A DNA stretch of 64,000 nt from Woeseia oceani (GTDB lineage Bacteria > Pseudomonadota > Gammaproteobacteria > Steroidobacterales > Woeseiaceae): positions 3,647,001 through 3,711,000 of the forward strand of contig NZ_CP016268.1 of assembly GCF_001677435.1 (NCBI RefSeq). Direction: 5' to 3'. This document shows, in pieces, positions 9,514 through 18,187 of this stretch (the stretch's first letter is position 1; the number at the start of each line of letters is the position of its first letter). Under the pieces are notes generated by a model, which saw nothing but the letters and a program-made list of their open reading frames with translations, was not told the origin of the DNA and made no database searches. The position numbers and the translations under genes are program-made.

Positions 9514-9550
9514 GCCCTGCGAGGTGTCGCGTGGCGACACCTCGCAGGGC
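9514..9550 (-). repeat. 17-bp perfect stem-loop between receptor and hydrolase
   Basis: The arms at 9514-9530 and 9534-9550 are perfect reverse complements with a three-base GTG loop. The structure starts six bases after the stop of the upstream receptor gene and ends 29 bases before the next start. No T-run follows on the minus strand, so it is more likely an mRNA processing or stabilising element or an attenuator than a full intrinsic terminator. Confidence 0.75.
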
Positions 9551-9555
9551 TTCGA

Positions 9556-12363
9556 TCAGAATGCGATTCGCAACCCCACTGCATAAGCTCGCCCGGTACG
9601 GTCGTGCTGGGTACGGGAAGTCGGTTGCGACGACGTTGGTGTGATAGCCGGATCGCGATCGAACAGATTCGCGATTTTGGCGAAGAACTGAACATCACCC
9701 AGCGCCGTGTCGGTCCATGAATAGGAACCGGACAGGTTGAAGGAACTCCACGATTCCACGGTCGGATCGTCGTAGGTGACGCTCGGGTAGCGTATGCCCT
9801 TGTGCACGTATCGACCCTGTAACTGCATGTCCCAGGCGCCCATCGCGTAACCGACACTGGCCAGTGCGCGCCACTTGGGTCCGGCACCGCCGCCTGAAAC
9901 CACATCGGATACTTCGATCTGGCTTATGCCGTTATCCGATGCGTACTTGTCCAGATACGTGGCAAGCAGGCGGTAGTTCATCCTCGCGCCGGACTGCATG
10001 TCCCGAACGTATGAGGCTTCGATGTCAAGGCCGCGGGTTTCGAGTTTGGCCAGGTTGACGCTGGTATTCCGGACTTCCAGCAGCTCACCGCCTGGCCCTC
10101 TCGTAATGACGTCACAGAACTGCTGCAGGCCATCGGCACAGAAGTTGACGATGTTCTGCCCGCCCACTACCGAAATCACGTCCGCCACTTCGATGTCATA
10201 GGCATCGATGGAGAAGCGTGCGCCCTCGATAAAGTCCGGCGTGAGGACCACACCGAACGTTGTGGTATCGGCGATTTCCGGTTTCAGGCCTTCGTTACCG
10301 GTGCGCGGCGTCGGCACTGAAGGTTCCGAGACGCCAGTGACCGGGTTGAAGATCGTCGAGAACGACAGTGACAGTCCTGTGTACAGCTCTGCCAGATTCG
10401 GTGCACGAATATCCCGCGACTGAGTGAAGCGGAAGCGAACCTGCTGATTCGGCTCCCAGCTCGCGCCGAGTTTCCAGGTTGTTTCCGTGCCGCTCAGGTT
10501 GTAGTCGCTAAGCCGGATGGCGGCGTTCAGCTCCAGGGTTTCGGCCCAGGGCTTGTTACTGAGAACCGGCACAACGGTTTCCACGAAATAGTCGGTAACA
10601 TCGAAGTCGCCGCTGTACGGCTTGGAATTGCCAATATTGAAGAGTCCGTCAATAGCTTCCTGATTGACGGTTTGCTCCACCTCGTCCTGACGATGTTCGA
10701 TACCGGCAGCAACAGAAACCGGGCCAGCGCTGGTTGAGAAAGGCTCACCCGATATATCGAAACCGATCGCCGTCTGTGTCAATGCCCGGTCGAGATCGCG
10801 GCGGGAAAGAAAGTAGTCCGCAGCCTCCTGGCTTGGGGAACCGACACCGAAGAGATTGACCGGTACGCAGCCATTGCCAGGATCCGTCAGTGTGGACCGA
10901 CAAACAACATCTCCGCTTACCGGGTGGAAAACGGCATCGATGGATTCCGTATAGCGATCATTAAGACGATTTTCGCCAATATCCGCCTGGCTGGTATTCT
11001 CTCCATACTGCGCATATGCAGACCAGCTCCAGTCATCGAATACTGTCCCGTCAAAGCCCGCTGCAAGACGCAACATGTCATTGCCGTTATGCGTATTCTG
11101 ATAGTCGTAGTCATTGCTGTAACGCCCCATCGTGAACGACGTGACGCCTTCATCCATCATTCGCTGCTGTACAACAGCCGGCAAGTAAGCGTTGTCGTCC
11201 TGAATGGTTATTGCGCGATCCCGGGCAGTGAAGTACGCAATCTTGTAGTCGGTAACGGAATGCGCGTAACCCGCTTCCACGAAACCAGACAGGCTGTCTG
11301 AAAAATCATAGGTTGCGCCGAGGAACAGATTGCTTCTTTCAACAGGCGTGCTCAGTACCCGCAGAGACGGTTCGTACAGACCATCGCCGTTGGTCATGTG
11401 AGCTGAACTCAGGTTGTCTCCGTAGTTGAATTGCCGCACGGCCCCGCCAGGCAAGAATTCGGTACCACGCAACGGACCTGAGGTGATCAGGCCACCCGTT
11501 GTCGCGTTCGCGGCTGTGACATTGGATGCAATCAGGTACTGCGGTTCACCGTTGCCGGCCGCGTAGTTCGGGTTTGCGATTTGCAGGTGATGTCCCTGGA
11601 ACCAGTCCCGATTCTCACCAGAGGGCATACCCTTGTTATCACCGTATTCGCCACCGAAGTAGGCATGACCACGACCGCCGGCAAAGCCGATACCGCCGGC
11701 CAGGGAGAAGCGAAAATCTTCGGCATCGCCGAGTTCGCTTTCACCGTACTGAATCGTGCTCCTCAGACCGGTAATGTCGTCATCCATAATGACGTTGACC
11801 ACGCCTGCGACAGCATCGGAGCCCCAGGCAGCAGACGCGCCGCCGGTAACCATCTCGATTCGCTCGATCAATGCATTGGGTATGACGTTCAGGTCGACCA
11901 TACCTTCGGGCGTCGTCGAAACATGTCGGCGCTTGTTGACCAGAACCAGTGTCCGTTGGTTGCCCAGTCCGCGCAGGTTCATGAAGAACGTGCCGGCATT
12001 CGTTGTGCTGATGCCGGTATTCCCCGGTGTGGTTGAAGGACGTATCGCTGGCAACTCGTTGAGGTATTCGGCGACATTGGTAACGGCAGCACGTTCCAGT
12101 GTTTCGTTATCGATGATCGTTACCGGAGTTGGCGCTTCAAAACCGCTACGAGCAATTCGAGATGCCGTCACAACAACTTCTTCCAGCGTATCGGCACCAC
12201 CGCTGCCCGTCGTCTGTGCAACCGCGCCAGCCGACAACAGGCTCACGCCTATAGCGAGCAATGTTTTGCAATGAAAGTGCTTGCGGAGACAGCCGCGGCT
12301 GTCGACCTGCAGCCGTGCGGCAGTATTCTGTGAACGGTTTTGGTGCAATAGTAAATTTTTCAC
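9556..12363 (-). CDS. TonB-dependent outer-membrane receptor
   Basis: 935 residues from a GTG start preceded by AGGGGG. A long N-terminal region leads to a signal peptide (TLLAIGVSLLSAGAVAQ), then a TonB box EEVVVTASR, a plug (FFMNLRGLGNQRTLVLV, MVTGGASAAWGSDAVAG) and a 22-strand-type barrel ending in LRIAF. The plug type is common in proteobacterial receptors for organic substrates rather than classic siderophores. No Fur box was seen upstream. The downstream gene is a secreted S12 hydrolase, then aspartate racemase, which hints at a peptide or amino-acid-derived ligand; that is inference. Confidence 0.9.
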   Translation of the reverse strand: MKNLLLHQNRSQNTAARLQVDSRGCLRKHFHCKTLLAIGVSLLSAGAVAQTTGSGGADTLEEVVVTASRIARSGFEAPTPVTIIDNETLERAAVTNVAEYLNELPAIRPSTTPGNTGISTTNAGTFFMNLRGLGNQRTLVLVNKRRHVSTTPEGMVDLNVIPNALIERIEMVTGGASAAWGSDAVAGVVNVIMDDDITGLRSTIQYGESELGDAEDFRFSLAGGIGFAGGRGHAYFGGEYGDNKGMPSGENRDWFQGHHLQIANPNYAAGNGEPQYLIASNVTAANATTGGLITSGPLRGTEFLPGGAVRQFNYGDNLSSAHMTNGDGLYEPSLRVLSTPVERSNLFLGATYDFSDSLSGFVEAGYAHSVTDYKIAYFTARDRAITIQDDNAYLPAVVQQRMMDEGVTSFTMGRYSNDYDYQNTHNGNDMLRLAAGFDGTVFDDWSWSAYAQYGENTSQADIGENRLNDRYTESIDAVFHPVSGDVVCRSTLTDPGNGCVPVNLFGVGSPSQEAADYFLSRRDLDRALTQTAIGFDISGEPFSTSAGPVSVAAGIEHRQDEVEQTVNQEAIDGLFNIGNSKPYSGDFDVTDYFVETVVPVLSNKPWAETLELNAAIRLSDYNLSGTETTWKLGASWEPNQQVRFRFTQSRDIRAPNLAELYTGLSLSFSTIFNPVTGVSEPSVPTPRTGNEGLKPEIADTTTFGVVLTPDFIEGARFSIDAYDIEVADVISVVGGQNIVNFCADGLQQFCDVITRGPGGELLEVRNTSVNLAKLETRGLDIEASYVRDMQSGARMNYRLLATYLDKYASDNGISQIEVSDVVSGGGAGPKWRALASVGYAMGAWDMQLQGRYVHKGIRYPSVTYDDPTVESWSSFNLSGSYSWTDTALGDVQFFAKIANLFDRDPAITPTSSQPTSRTQHDRTGRAYAVGLRIAF

Positions 12364-12921
12364 GGATCCCCCTGTGTGGATAGTGGCGTTAGTAATTTTT
12401 CAGCACAGGAATCGCCCTCCCCCGACGCCCGGCAATTGAGTCTTCTGTTCCTTCTACTCAGCCAGCACCTGGCCAGCCCGTAACACGCACCAGCGCATTC
12501 TTGAGTTGAATGCGCAGCTTGATGGCGCGATAAATCTGATGACATTCAGTGTAGGGAGCGCGAAAAATTCTGAAATTTCGCTGGATGCCTCGGATTGACG
12601 CGAGTTGATGCTCTTTTGGTATCAATCGGTGACACACAGACTTGATGCTATCCAGCTGCCATTGCGTAAAGCAGCGCAACACACGCACTGCAAACGATGT
12701 TCGCAGCCGAAGAAGTGGATTGATTCTGGCCGCTACCTGCAGCCGGAAATGACGACCACCGTAAAGCTGTCAACAGCACAGCTTTTTTTGGTCGGAGATG
12801 GGACGAGTCTGGTGGGTACAGGCGATACCTCTGTACCAGCAAGCGGCTAGACGTAATTGGAGCGAAAGTGGCGGGGCCGCGCCGGCAGAGCCCGGCACGC
12901 GGGAAATACGAATGTCAGCGA
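12364..12921. other. 558-base intergenic region with an orphan terminator
   Basis: This gap lies between the receptor start and the SDR stop, both on the minus strand. Short open frames exist on both strands, but none has a convincing ribosome site or recognisable product. It is notably AT-richer around 12520-12660, which probably holds the receptor promoter. A plus-strand terminator near 12763 has no known gene ahead of it. Confidence 0.5.
12763..12789 (+). terminator. Rho-independent terminator on the plus strand
   Basis: AAAGCTGT at 12763-12770, a seven-base loop, and ACAGCTTT at 12778-12785 pair perfectly, and the T-run continues to 12789. The T-tail orients it to the plus strand, although both flanking genes are on the minus strand. 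It may end an unannotated small RNA starting between about 12400 and 12700. Confidence 0.6.
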
Positions 12922-13716
12922 TCAGATCCGGCAGGTCTGCGCGCCATCGACAATGACAGCGGCACCGGTAATGTACTTGGCTTCATCGGAGGCGAGGAAC
13001 AAGGCCAGATTTGCCACGTCCCATCCTTCACCCTGTTTTCCCGTTGGACACAAAGCATCGCGTTGACTGGTCATGGCACTGATATCACCGCCATAAGCTT
13101 CCGTTAAGGACGTTACAACGAACGGCGTCTGCATCATTCCCGGCAATATCGAGTTAGCCCGGATCCCGGTCGCTGCAAACTCCACGGCGACTTCACGGGT
13201 AAACGCGATAACCCCGGCCTTCGATACACCGTACGCCAGTGAGATGGCGGGTAAGGTCCGGATCGCATTGATGGAAGAAATGTTCACTATGGCGCCGCTG
13301 CGCTGTGCTTTCATTGGTCCCGCCGCGGCCCTGCACATCAGAAACATGCTCTTGAGATTGACCGCCAGCGTTCGGTCCCAGGATTCTTCACTCGTATCCT
13401 CGAGTCCACCCGCTTCCTCAATGCCTACATTGTTGTGCAGAATATCGACAGTGCCGAATGCCTTCGTTGTCGTGGCAACGATAGCGTCGCAAGCGCGGGC
13501 CGAACTCACATCCGCAACACAGACGATGCTTTCACCGCCCTCAGCACTAATGATTGCCTGAGTTTCCTCTGCAGCATTTCGGTTCAGATCCACCAGAACG
13601 ACTTTCGCACCCTCACGCGCCAGGAGAATGGCGGCGGCTTTCCCGTTGCCAATACCGGCTCCGCCAGAACCTGCGCCTGTGACTATTGCAACTTTTCCCT
13701 GTACCCGTCCTGCCAT
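12922..13716 (-). CDS. Short-chain dehydrogenase/reductase (SDR)
   Basis: 264 residues, the usual length of classical SDRs. The N-terminal nucleotide-binding motif is TGAGSGGAGIG at about residues 14-24, a slightly expanded TGxxxGxG. HNNVGIEEAGG follows, and the catalytic Ser-Tyr-Lys set ends in YGVSK. The start has AAGGAG upstream. It should act in the cytoplasm with NAD(H) or NADP(H) on an alcohol or ketone; the substrate is not recognisable. It stands alone, divergent from the XRE regulator gene at 14182, and could be under its control. Confidence 0.9.
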   Translation of the reverse strand: MAGRVQGKVAIVTGAGSGGAGIGNGKAAAILLAREGAKVVLVDLNRNAAEETQAIISAEGGESIVCVADVSSARACDAIVATTTKAFGTVDILHNNVGIEEAGGLEDTSEESWDRTLAVNLKSMFLMCRAAAGPMKAQRSGAIVNISSINAIRTLPAISLAYGVSKAGVIAFTREVAVEFAATGIRANSILPGMMQTPFVVTSLTEAYGGDISAMTSQRDALCPTGKQGEGWDVANLALFLASDEAKYITGAAVIVDGAQTCRI

Positions 13717-14181
13717 TCCCTAACTCCTTACATTCTAGTGTCGTGCCCGTGCCTTCACCGGCGATCATCTCGCCGCAATCCATTACGACTTGCCGGATCA
13801 CCCCAATCCTGTGCGCCTCGCAGCCTTGCCGATGCCGCTATCCGGCTGCATGTGGATCTTCGATAGAAAACTGCCATCAGCTCCGCTGTTCATTGTCCAA
13901 AGTGAAGCAAGCATCGCGCTCGCCTGACTGATCGGCAGTGCAACTGGCAACGACTGGCTATAGCAGGATCACTGCGGTCGCTTCGTTTTGGAATTCGCTG
14001 CCGTTTCTTGTTTGCCAGCTGGGTAGCAGACGCTCTGTAGTTCGAGAAGATCTTACAAAGTGCAGAGGTATGCCGGAATTTCGCAGCATGCCTCTCATTG
14101 GCGCTTGTTGATGCTAAAGTCCCTCAAACTGGTATAAGGTTGTCCACCTGCAAATGACGTAATCGAGGATGACTCGGAATT
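13717..14181. other. Divergent intergenic region, SDR and XRE regulator
   Basis: 465 bases between two divergent starts. A short AT-rich stretch near 14110-14150 (containing TATAAG) could be the regulator promoter. No coding sequence, clear operator or RNA gene was recognised. Confidence 0.4.
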
Positions 14182-15045
14182 ATGGGAAACCAACGATTGA
14201 ATGAATTGCGCTCGACTGACTTGAACGATGAATTAAGTAACTTCGCAACCAACCTGAAACTGTTGTGCGGCTTCTACCGGTCAATTTCTGAGGTGTGCCG
14301 CAGAATCGATGTCAATCGATCCCAGTTTAATAAATACCTGTCCGGCAGTACGAGACCGTCTCTGTACACCATGCGAAAAATCGCGGCGTTCTTTGGCGTC
14401 GAGGACTATGAACTGCAACTGCCGCCGCGGCAGTTCGCGACCATCCTTGAACTACGGCCTGTCCGGGTTGAATCAGAAAACAAGAATTCATTCGAGAAGC
14501 ACGTTCGCAACTTGCAGCACTTTTCCAGCAGGGAGATCCAGAAATACCAGGGGTACTACTTCGAGTACTACATGTCCCTGACCTACCCCGGCCATATCCT
14601 TCGTTCGCTCGTTCACCTGAATTGCGACGACTCCGTCGGCTACTACAAGAGAATTGAACGACTCTCACCAGTGCATCGCGGCGAGAGAAAGTTTCGCTGC
14701 GTTTACAAAGGAATGGCCTTCTACCTTGCGGACAGACTCTTTCTCATCGACTACGAATCCCTCACCTGCGGCGAAATCTCACAAACTTCGCTGTTCCCAA
14801 GCCACAAGAGCCGAACCACCTTTTTGCACGGCCTGAAGCTCGGGGTATCAGCCGATCACCGGCACACACCTGCTGCGACCCGGGTTGTCTTCGAATTTTT
14901 GGGCACTGACATAAACAAGCGTAAAGCACTCGGCAACTGCGGTCTGTACACTGATGAATCCGACGAAATCAGCCCGGAGATCCGGTGGCACATCGACAAT
15001 GCTGATCGCAATGAAGACGTGCACCTGGTGCCAGCCAACCTCTAG
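14182..15045 (+). CDS. XRE/HTH transcriptional regulator with large C-terminal domain
   Basis: 287 residues. An XRE-type helix-turn-helix is seen at about residues 35-75 (SISEVCRRIDVNRSQFNKYL, then PSLYTMRKIAAFFGV). The remaining 200 residues are unlike a simple phage repressor and probably form a ligand-sensing domain with beta-strand character (RGERKFRCVYKGMAFYL). The start has only a weak upstream purine stretch. It is divergent from the SDR gene and convergent with the transporter gene at 15067. The effector and target are unknown. Confidence 0.82.
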   Translation: MGNQRLNELRSTDLNDELSNFATNLKLLCGFYRSISEVCRRIDVNRSQFNKYLSGSTRPSLYTMRKIAAFFGVEDYELQLPPRQFATILELRPVRVESENKNSFEKHVRNLQHFSSREIQKYQGYYFEYYMSLTYPGHILRSLVHLNCDDSVGYYKRIERLSPVHRGERKFRCVYKGMAFYLADRLFLIDYESLTCGEISQTSLFPSHKSRTTFLHGLKLGVSADHRHTPAATRVVFEFLGTDINKRKALGNCGLYTDESDEISPEIRWHIDNADRNEDVHLVPANL

Positions 15046-15066
15046 CATTGCAGCACACCTGCCTTG

Positions 15067-16194
15067 CTATGCCGGGTCTGGCGTGGACGCTTTCGCATTT
15101 GCGTACATGCGGTAGATGCCGAAGGTCAGCAGCGGCACGATATACACGAACAGGAAACCCCAGGCCATGGTTCCGTACCCTTTGGCGATCAGGCTGCTGA
15201 TCCCCCACAGAGACAGACCTGAACTCAGCAAGATTGCCAGGACTGACAGCAATGCATGTTGCTTCCCGCCCAGCGGAACACCGCGCTTCTCAATCATGTA
15301 AGCATCGAGGCGCTCATTGATGCCTTGCAGCATGCCGGCTCCAGTCTCGATAAACGTTCCGAAAAGCATGATGCTGTAGATGATGACAAGCACCGACATC
15401 CCGGACTCTGACATCATCCAGTACACAGGAATAGGCTGCGCGACAATGGCAGGGTACGAGGCCATGAATGCCAGGTGAAAGAAGCACGCTGGCACAATCG
15501 CAATAGCTGAGGCAACGATTCCGGAGCAAACCGCCTCCTTTCGCGTTTTGAAATTACGCGCCACGAACAACAGCAGTGGCAATACGGCAAGGTTGTACAT
15601 GGCGTACTTCAGACCGCTTTGCCACCAACCCGGAGACACCTCCAGCACAGCCATCTCGGCCGATATTTCCGACCAACTGGTGGTAAATACCGCGTAGAAG
15701 ATCGCGATGAACACGATGTACAGAAAAAGCGACCAGAGGGTCAGAACTTTGGCAATGAAATCGCGGCCGTAGTAGGTCAGAAGGCCGACGGTAACCAGCA
15801 TGACCACTAGCCCGACGCCGTAGGGAATACCGAAATGATCCCGCAAAATATTGCCTGCGGCGGATGCCAGAACTCCAAGAATTAGCAGGAACTGCAGCAC
15901 AATGAGAATTTCAAACAAGAACCAGCCTTTGCCCAGCAATGTCTTGAAGAAATTCCGGTAGTCGAATACGGCGAAGTAACGAGAGAACTCGAAACTGGCT
16001 GCAAGCACCGCTGCCATCATGACAAAGGACATTGCGATTCCGGTCAGGCCACCGAGAGAACCGTAGGAAGTGAAGTATTCAACAATCTCGCGGCCGGTTC
16101 CGTAACCACCGCCGATCATGACGGACTGGAAAACAGCGCCGGGGATAATGTAGACCGAGATGAATCTTGAACCCAAAAACTTCTTCACAGGCAA
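15067..16194 (-). CDS. YkvI-like polytopic membrane transporter
   Basis: 375 residues with roughly ten hydrophobic segments spread over the whole length. It starts VYIIPGAVFQSVMIGGGYGTGREIVEYF, with the Gly-rich unwound first helix typical of the YkvI family, which is distantly related to APC/LeuT-fold transporters. It should sit in the inner membrane. The gene begins 24 bases after the D-aminoacylase-like gene ends, so the two are probably one transcript; the simplest guess is that it moves the substrate or product of that enzyme. There is no direct evidence for the substrate. Confidence 0.78.
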   Translation of the reverse strand: MPVKKFLGSRFISVYIIPGAVFQSVMIGGGYGTGREIVEYFTSYGSLGGLTGIAMSFVMMAAVLAASFEFSRYFAVFDYRNFFKTLLGKGWFLFEILIVLQFLLILGVLASAAGNILRDHFGIPYGVGLVVMLVTVGLLTYYGRDFIAKVLTLWSLFLYIVFIAIFYAVFTTSWSEISAEMAVLEVSPGWWQSGLKYAMYNLAVLPLLLFVARNFKTRKEAVCSGIVASAIAIVPACFFHLAFMASYPAIVAQPIPVYWMMSESGMSVLVIIYSIMLFGTFIETGAGMLQGINERLDAYMIEKRGVPLGGKQHALLSVLAILLSSGLSLWGISSLIAKGYGTMAWGFLFVYIVPLLTFGIYRMYANAKASTPDPA

Positions 16195-16218
16195 TTGCTC
16201 CGTCGTGGCCAGATACCG

Positions 16219-17967
16219 TTAGTTGCCGATCCGAGGTCTCAGTACCTGGCCGGGTCTCGCACCTGTATTGCGACCATCGTCGATCACCAGCTCGCCATTC
16301 ACCAGCAGGTAGTCGATACCTTTCGCGTACTGCATAGGCTTGGCGAAAGTCGCCGTATCGGTAATGCGGTTCTCGTCAAAAACCACAATATCCGCTGCCA
16401 TGCCAAGCTCAATCAAACCGCGATCCCTGATCCCCACGGATTGCGCCGGCAACGAAGTCATGCGGCGCACGGCATCCTCGAGTGACAACCACTGGTTCTC
16501 CCGAACATACCTGGCCAGCACACGCGGAAAGGCGCCGAACGCACGCGGATGGGTGCTTTTCGACGTTGCCGGATTGGCCGGAGCGGTGTCTGTTTCGACC
16601 GAGACCCAGGGCTGATTCAGTGCTGCGCGTTTCTGGCCATCGTTCATGCTTTGCGGCGCAACTGAAGTGCCGGCTTTGACCAACTCGAAGAACGTATCCC
16701 AGACATCCATGCCCAGAATATTTGCAGACTCCGCTATGGAATGCCCGACAATACTCGAGTCGATGTTGTCTGCCGTTTGCGTGACAACCACCTTGCCCCA
16801 GTCACTGCCGACGTTCTGATACCAGTTCTCCCAGACATTGCCTGGCGCTTCAATTTCAGCACGCAGGAAATCGCGGAACTGTTTATCGTCCAGCCTGGCG
16901 AGCAGAGCGGCACGACCACTTGCGTAATGCTGTGGCGCGATGAATGACCCAAGGCCGATGCCGTTGTTGATGTACGGATAGATATCAGCCGTCACGTTCA
17001 TGCCGGAAGCTCGGGCGGCATTGATTTTGTCGATGGCTTTGTCAAACAGCGGCCAGTTGCCATTGCCAGCCGCTTTCAGATGGTAGATATGCACTGATAC
17101 ACCGGCGCGCCGACCAATTTCCAGCGCTTCGTCGATGGCACCGAGCAAATCGTGACTTTCGTTGCGCATGTGCGTGAAATAGGTTCCGCCGAATGGCGCG
17201 ATCTCTTTGGCCAACTCAACAAGTTCGTCGGTACTCGCGTAGTTGCCGGGAGGATAGATCAGCGAACTGGCCAAGCCGGTTGCACCATCTTCCATCGCTT
17301 GCCGGACCAGCGCTTTCATGGCCGCCATATCCCTGGCACTGGGATCCACATCGTTATCGCCCAGCACCACACGGCGTACTTGCGCCGCACCAACCTTGTG
17401 CACAACATTCAATGGCAGTTTGCGCTCTTCGAGGATGTCGAAATACTCGGAGAATCGCGTCCATCGGTAGGAGCGGCCATCCGCCACTTCCGGATCAGGC
17501 TGCGTGAACCGGTTCTGCGGCGCATGCGACCAGCCCTCACCACTCGCGTGAGTGGTTATGCCCTGTCGCAACCTGGATTCCGCGGTCGGTCGGTCGGCAA
17601 CGTACGCGAACGACGACTGCCCCATCAGGTCGACGAAACCCGGCGATACAATTCGGTTGCCAGCGTTAATCGTTCGGGCAGCACTGGCGTTCTGCAGACT
17701 GCCAATGGCGACGATCTTTCCCTGTGCTATGCCGATATCCGCCTTGTACCACGGGTTTCCGGTGCCATCGACGATACGTCCGTTCGTTATCAGCACGTCG
17801 TACTTCGGGCCGCTTGTGGCCGAATCCGTCGATGCTGAGGACGCGCTACCTTGCTGATCGGCAGTCGCACATGCACCCAGCAGGAGCGCTGCAACGGTTA
17901 GACTTACTCGCGTGGCCCATTGTTTCAATGCCACACGCCCTGCAATGCCTTGCGTTCTGTTCCGCAT
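16219..17967 (-). CDS. D-aminoacylase-like amidohydrolase lipoprotein, HxH motif missing
   Basis: 582 residues from ATG at 17967, chosen because it begins a lipoprotein signal with lipobox LLGAC (Cys33); a longer in-frame start at 18093 adds unlikely sequence. The N-acyl-D-amino-acid deacylase fold is clear: ITNGRIVDGTGNPW, YFTHMRNESHD, VHIYHLKAAG, DIYPYINNG and HPRAFGAFPRVLARYVRE. The usual metal-binding PGFIDxHxH is PGFVDLMGQ at 109-117, so both histidines are absent, which sets it apart from textbook D-aminoacylases. It is exported and membrane-anchored, and lies between S12 hydrolases and a transporter. A role in cleaving acylated or D-amino-acid amides outside the cytoplasm is inferred. 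Confidence 0.85.
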   Translation of the reverse strand: MRNRTQGIAGRVALKQWATRVSLTVAALLLGACATADQQGSASSASTDSATSGPKYDVLITNGRIVDGTGNPWYKADIGIAQGKIVAIGSLQNASAARTINAGNRIVSPGFVDLMGQSSFAYVADRPTAESRLRQGITTHASGEGWSHAPQNRFTQPDPEVADGRSYRWTRFSEYFDILEERKLPLNVVHKVGAAQVRRVVLGDNDVDPSARDMAAMKALVRQAMEDGATGLASSLIYPPGNYASTDELVELAKEIAPFGGTYFTHMRNESHDLLGAIDEALEIGRRAGVSVHIYHLKAAGNGNWPLFDKAIDKINAARASGMNVTADIYPYINNGIGLGSFIAPQHYASGRAALLARLDDKQFRDFLRAEIEAPGNVWENWYQNVGSDWGKVVVTQTADNIDSSIVGHSIAESANILGMDVWDTFFELVKAGTSVAPQSMNDGQKRAALNQPWVSVETDTAPANPATSKSTHPRAFGAFPRVLARYVRENQWLSLEDAVRRMTSLPAQSVGIRDRGLIELGMAADIVVFDENRITDTATFAKPMQYAKGIDYLLVNGELVIDDGRNTGARPGQVLRPRIGN

Positions 17968-18091
17968 ACGTATCGATTCCCGTTCGTGGATCGTGGTGAT
18001 TTCAATTCTGTTCTGATCATATTGGTTTTTGCCTGGTGGATGGATTACGCATCCTGTTGCTACCTGGCGGCACTTGACCCTGGTCAGCAAC

Positions 18092-18117
18092 AAGCTCCGC
18101 GCTGACTAGCGGAGCTT
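18092..18117 (-). repeat. 9-bp stem-loop between S12 hydrolase and D-aminoacylase-like genes
   Basis: AAGCTCCGC and GCGGAGCTT pair around an eight-base loop, about 70 bases after the S12 stop and about 125 bases before the next start. No strong T-run follows, so it is a weak terminator or attenuator candidate. Confidence 0.45.
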
Positions 18118-18187
18118 CGCGATTGCTTAGCGACGTCGGGGGATACAACTACGAACAAAGTGCCGGTCCAGAGTCGCAGCGAATTCA

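Noticed and set aside
12458-12688. 76-residue minus-strand frame ahead of the receptor
   Set aside because: No ribosome site or signal recognised; it probably covers the receptor promoter region.
12605-12850. Short plus-strand frame (81 residues)
   Set aside because: It runs through the intrinsic terminator at 12763-12789 and has no ribosome site.
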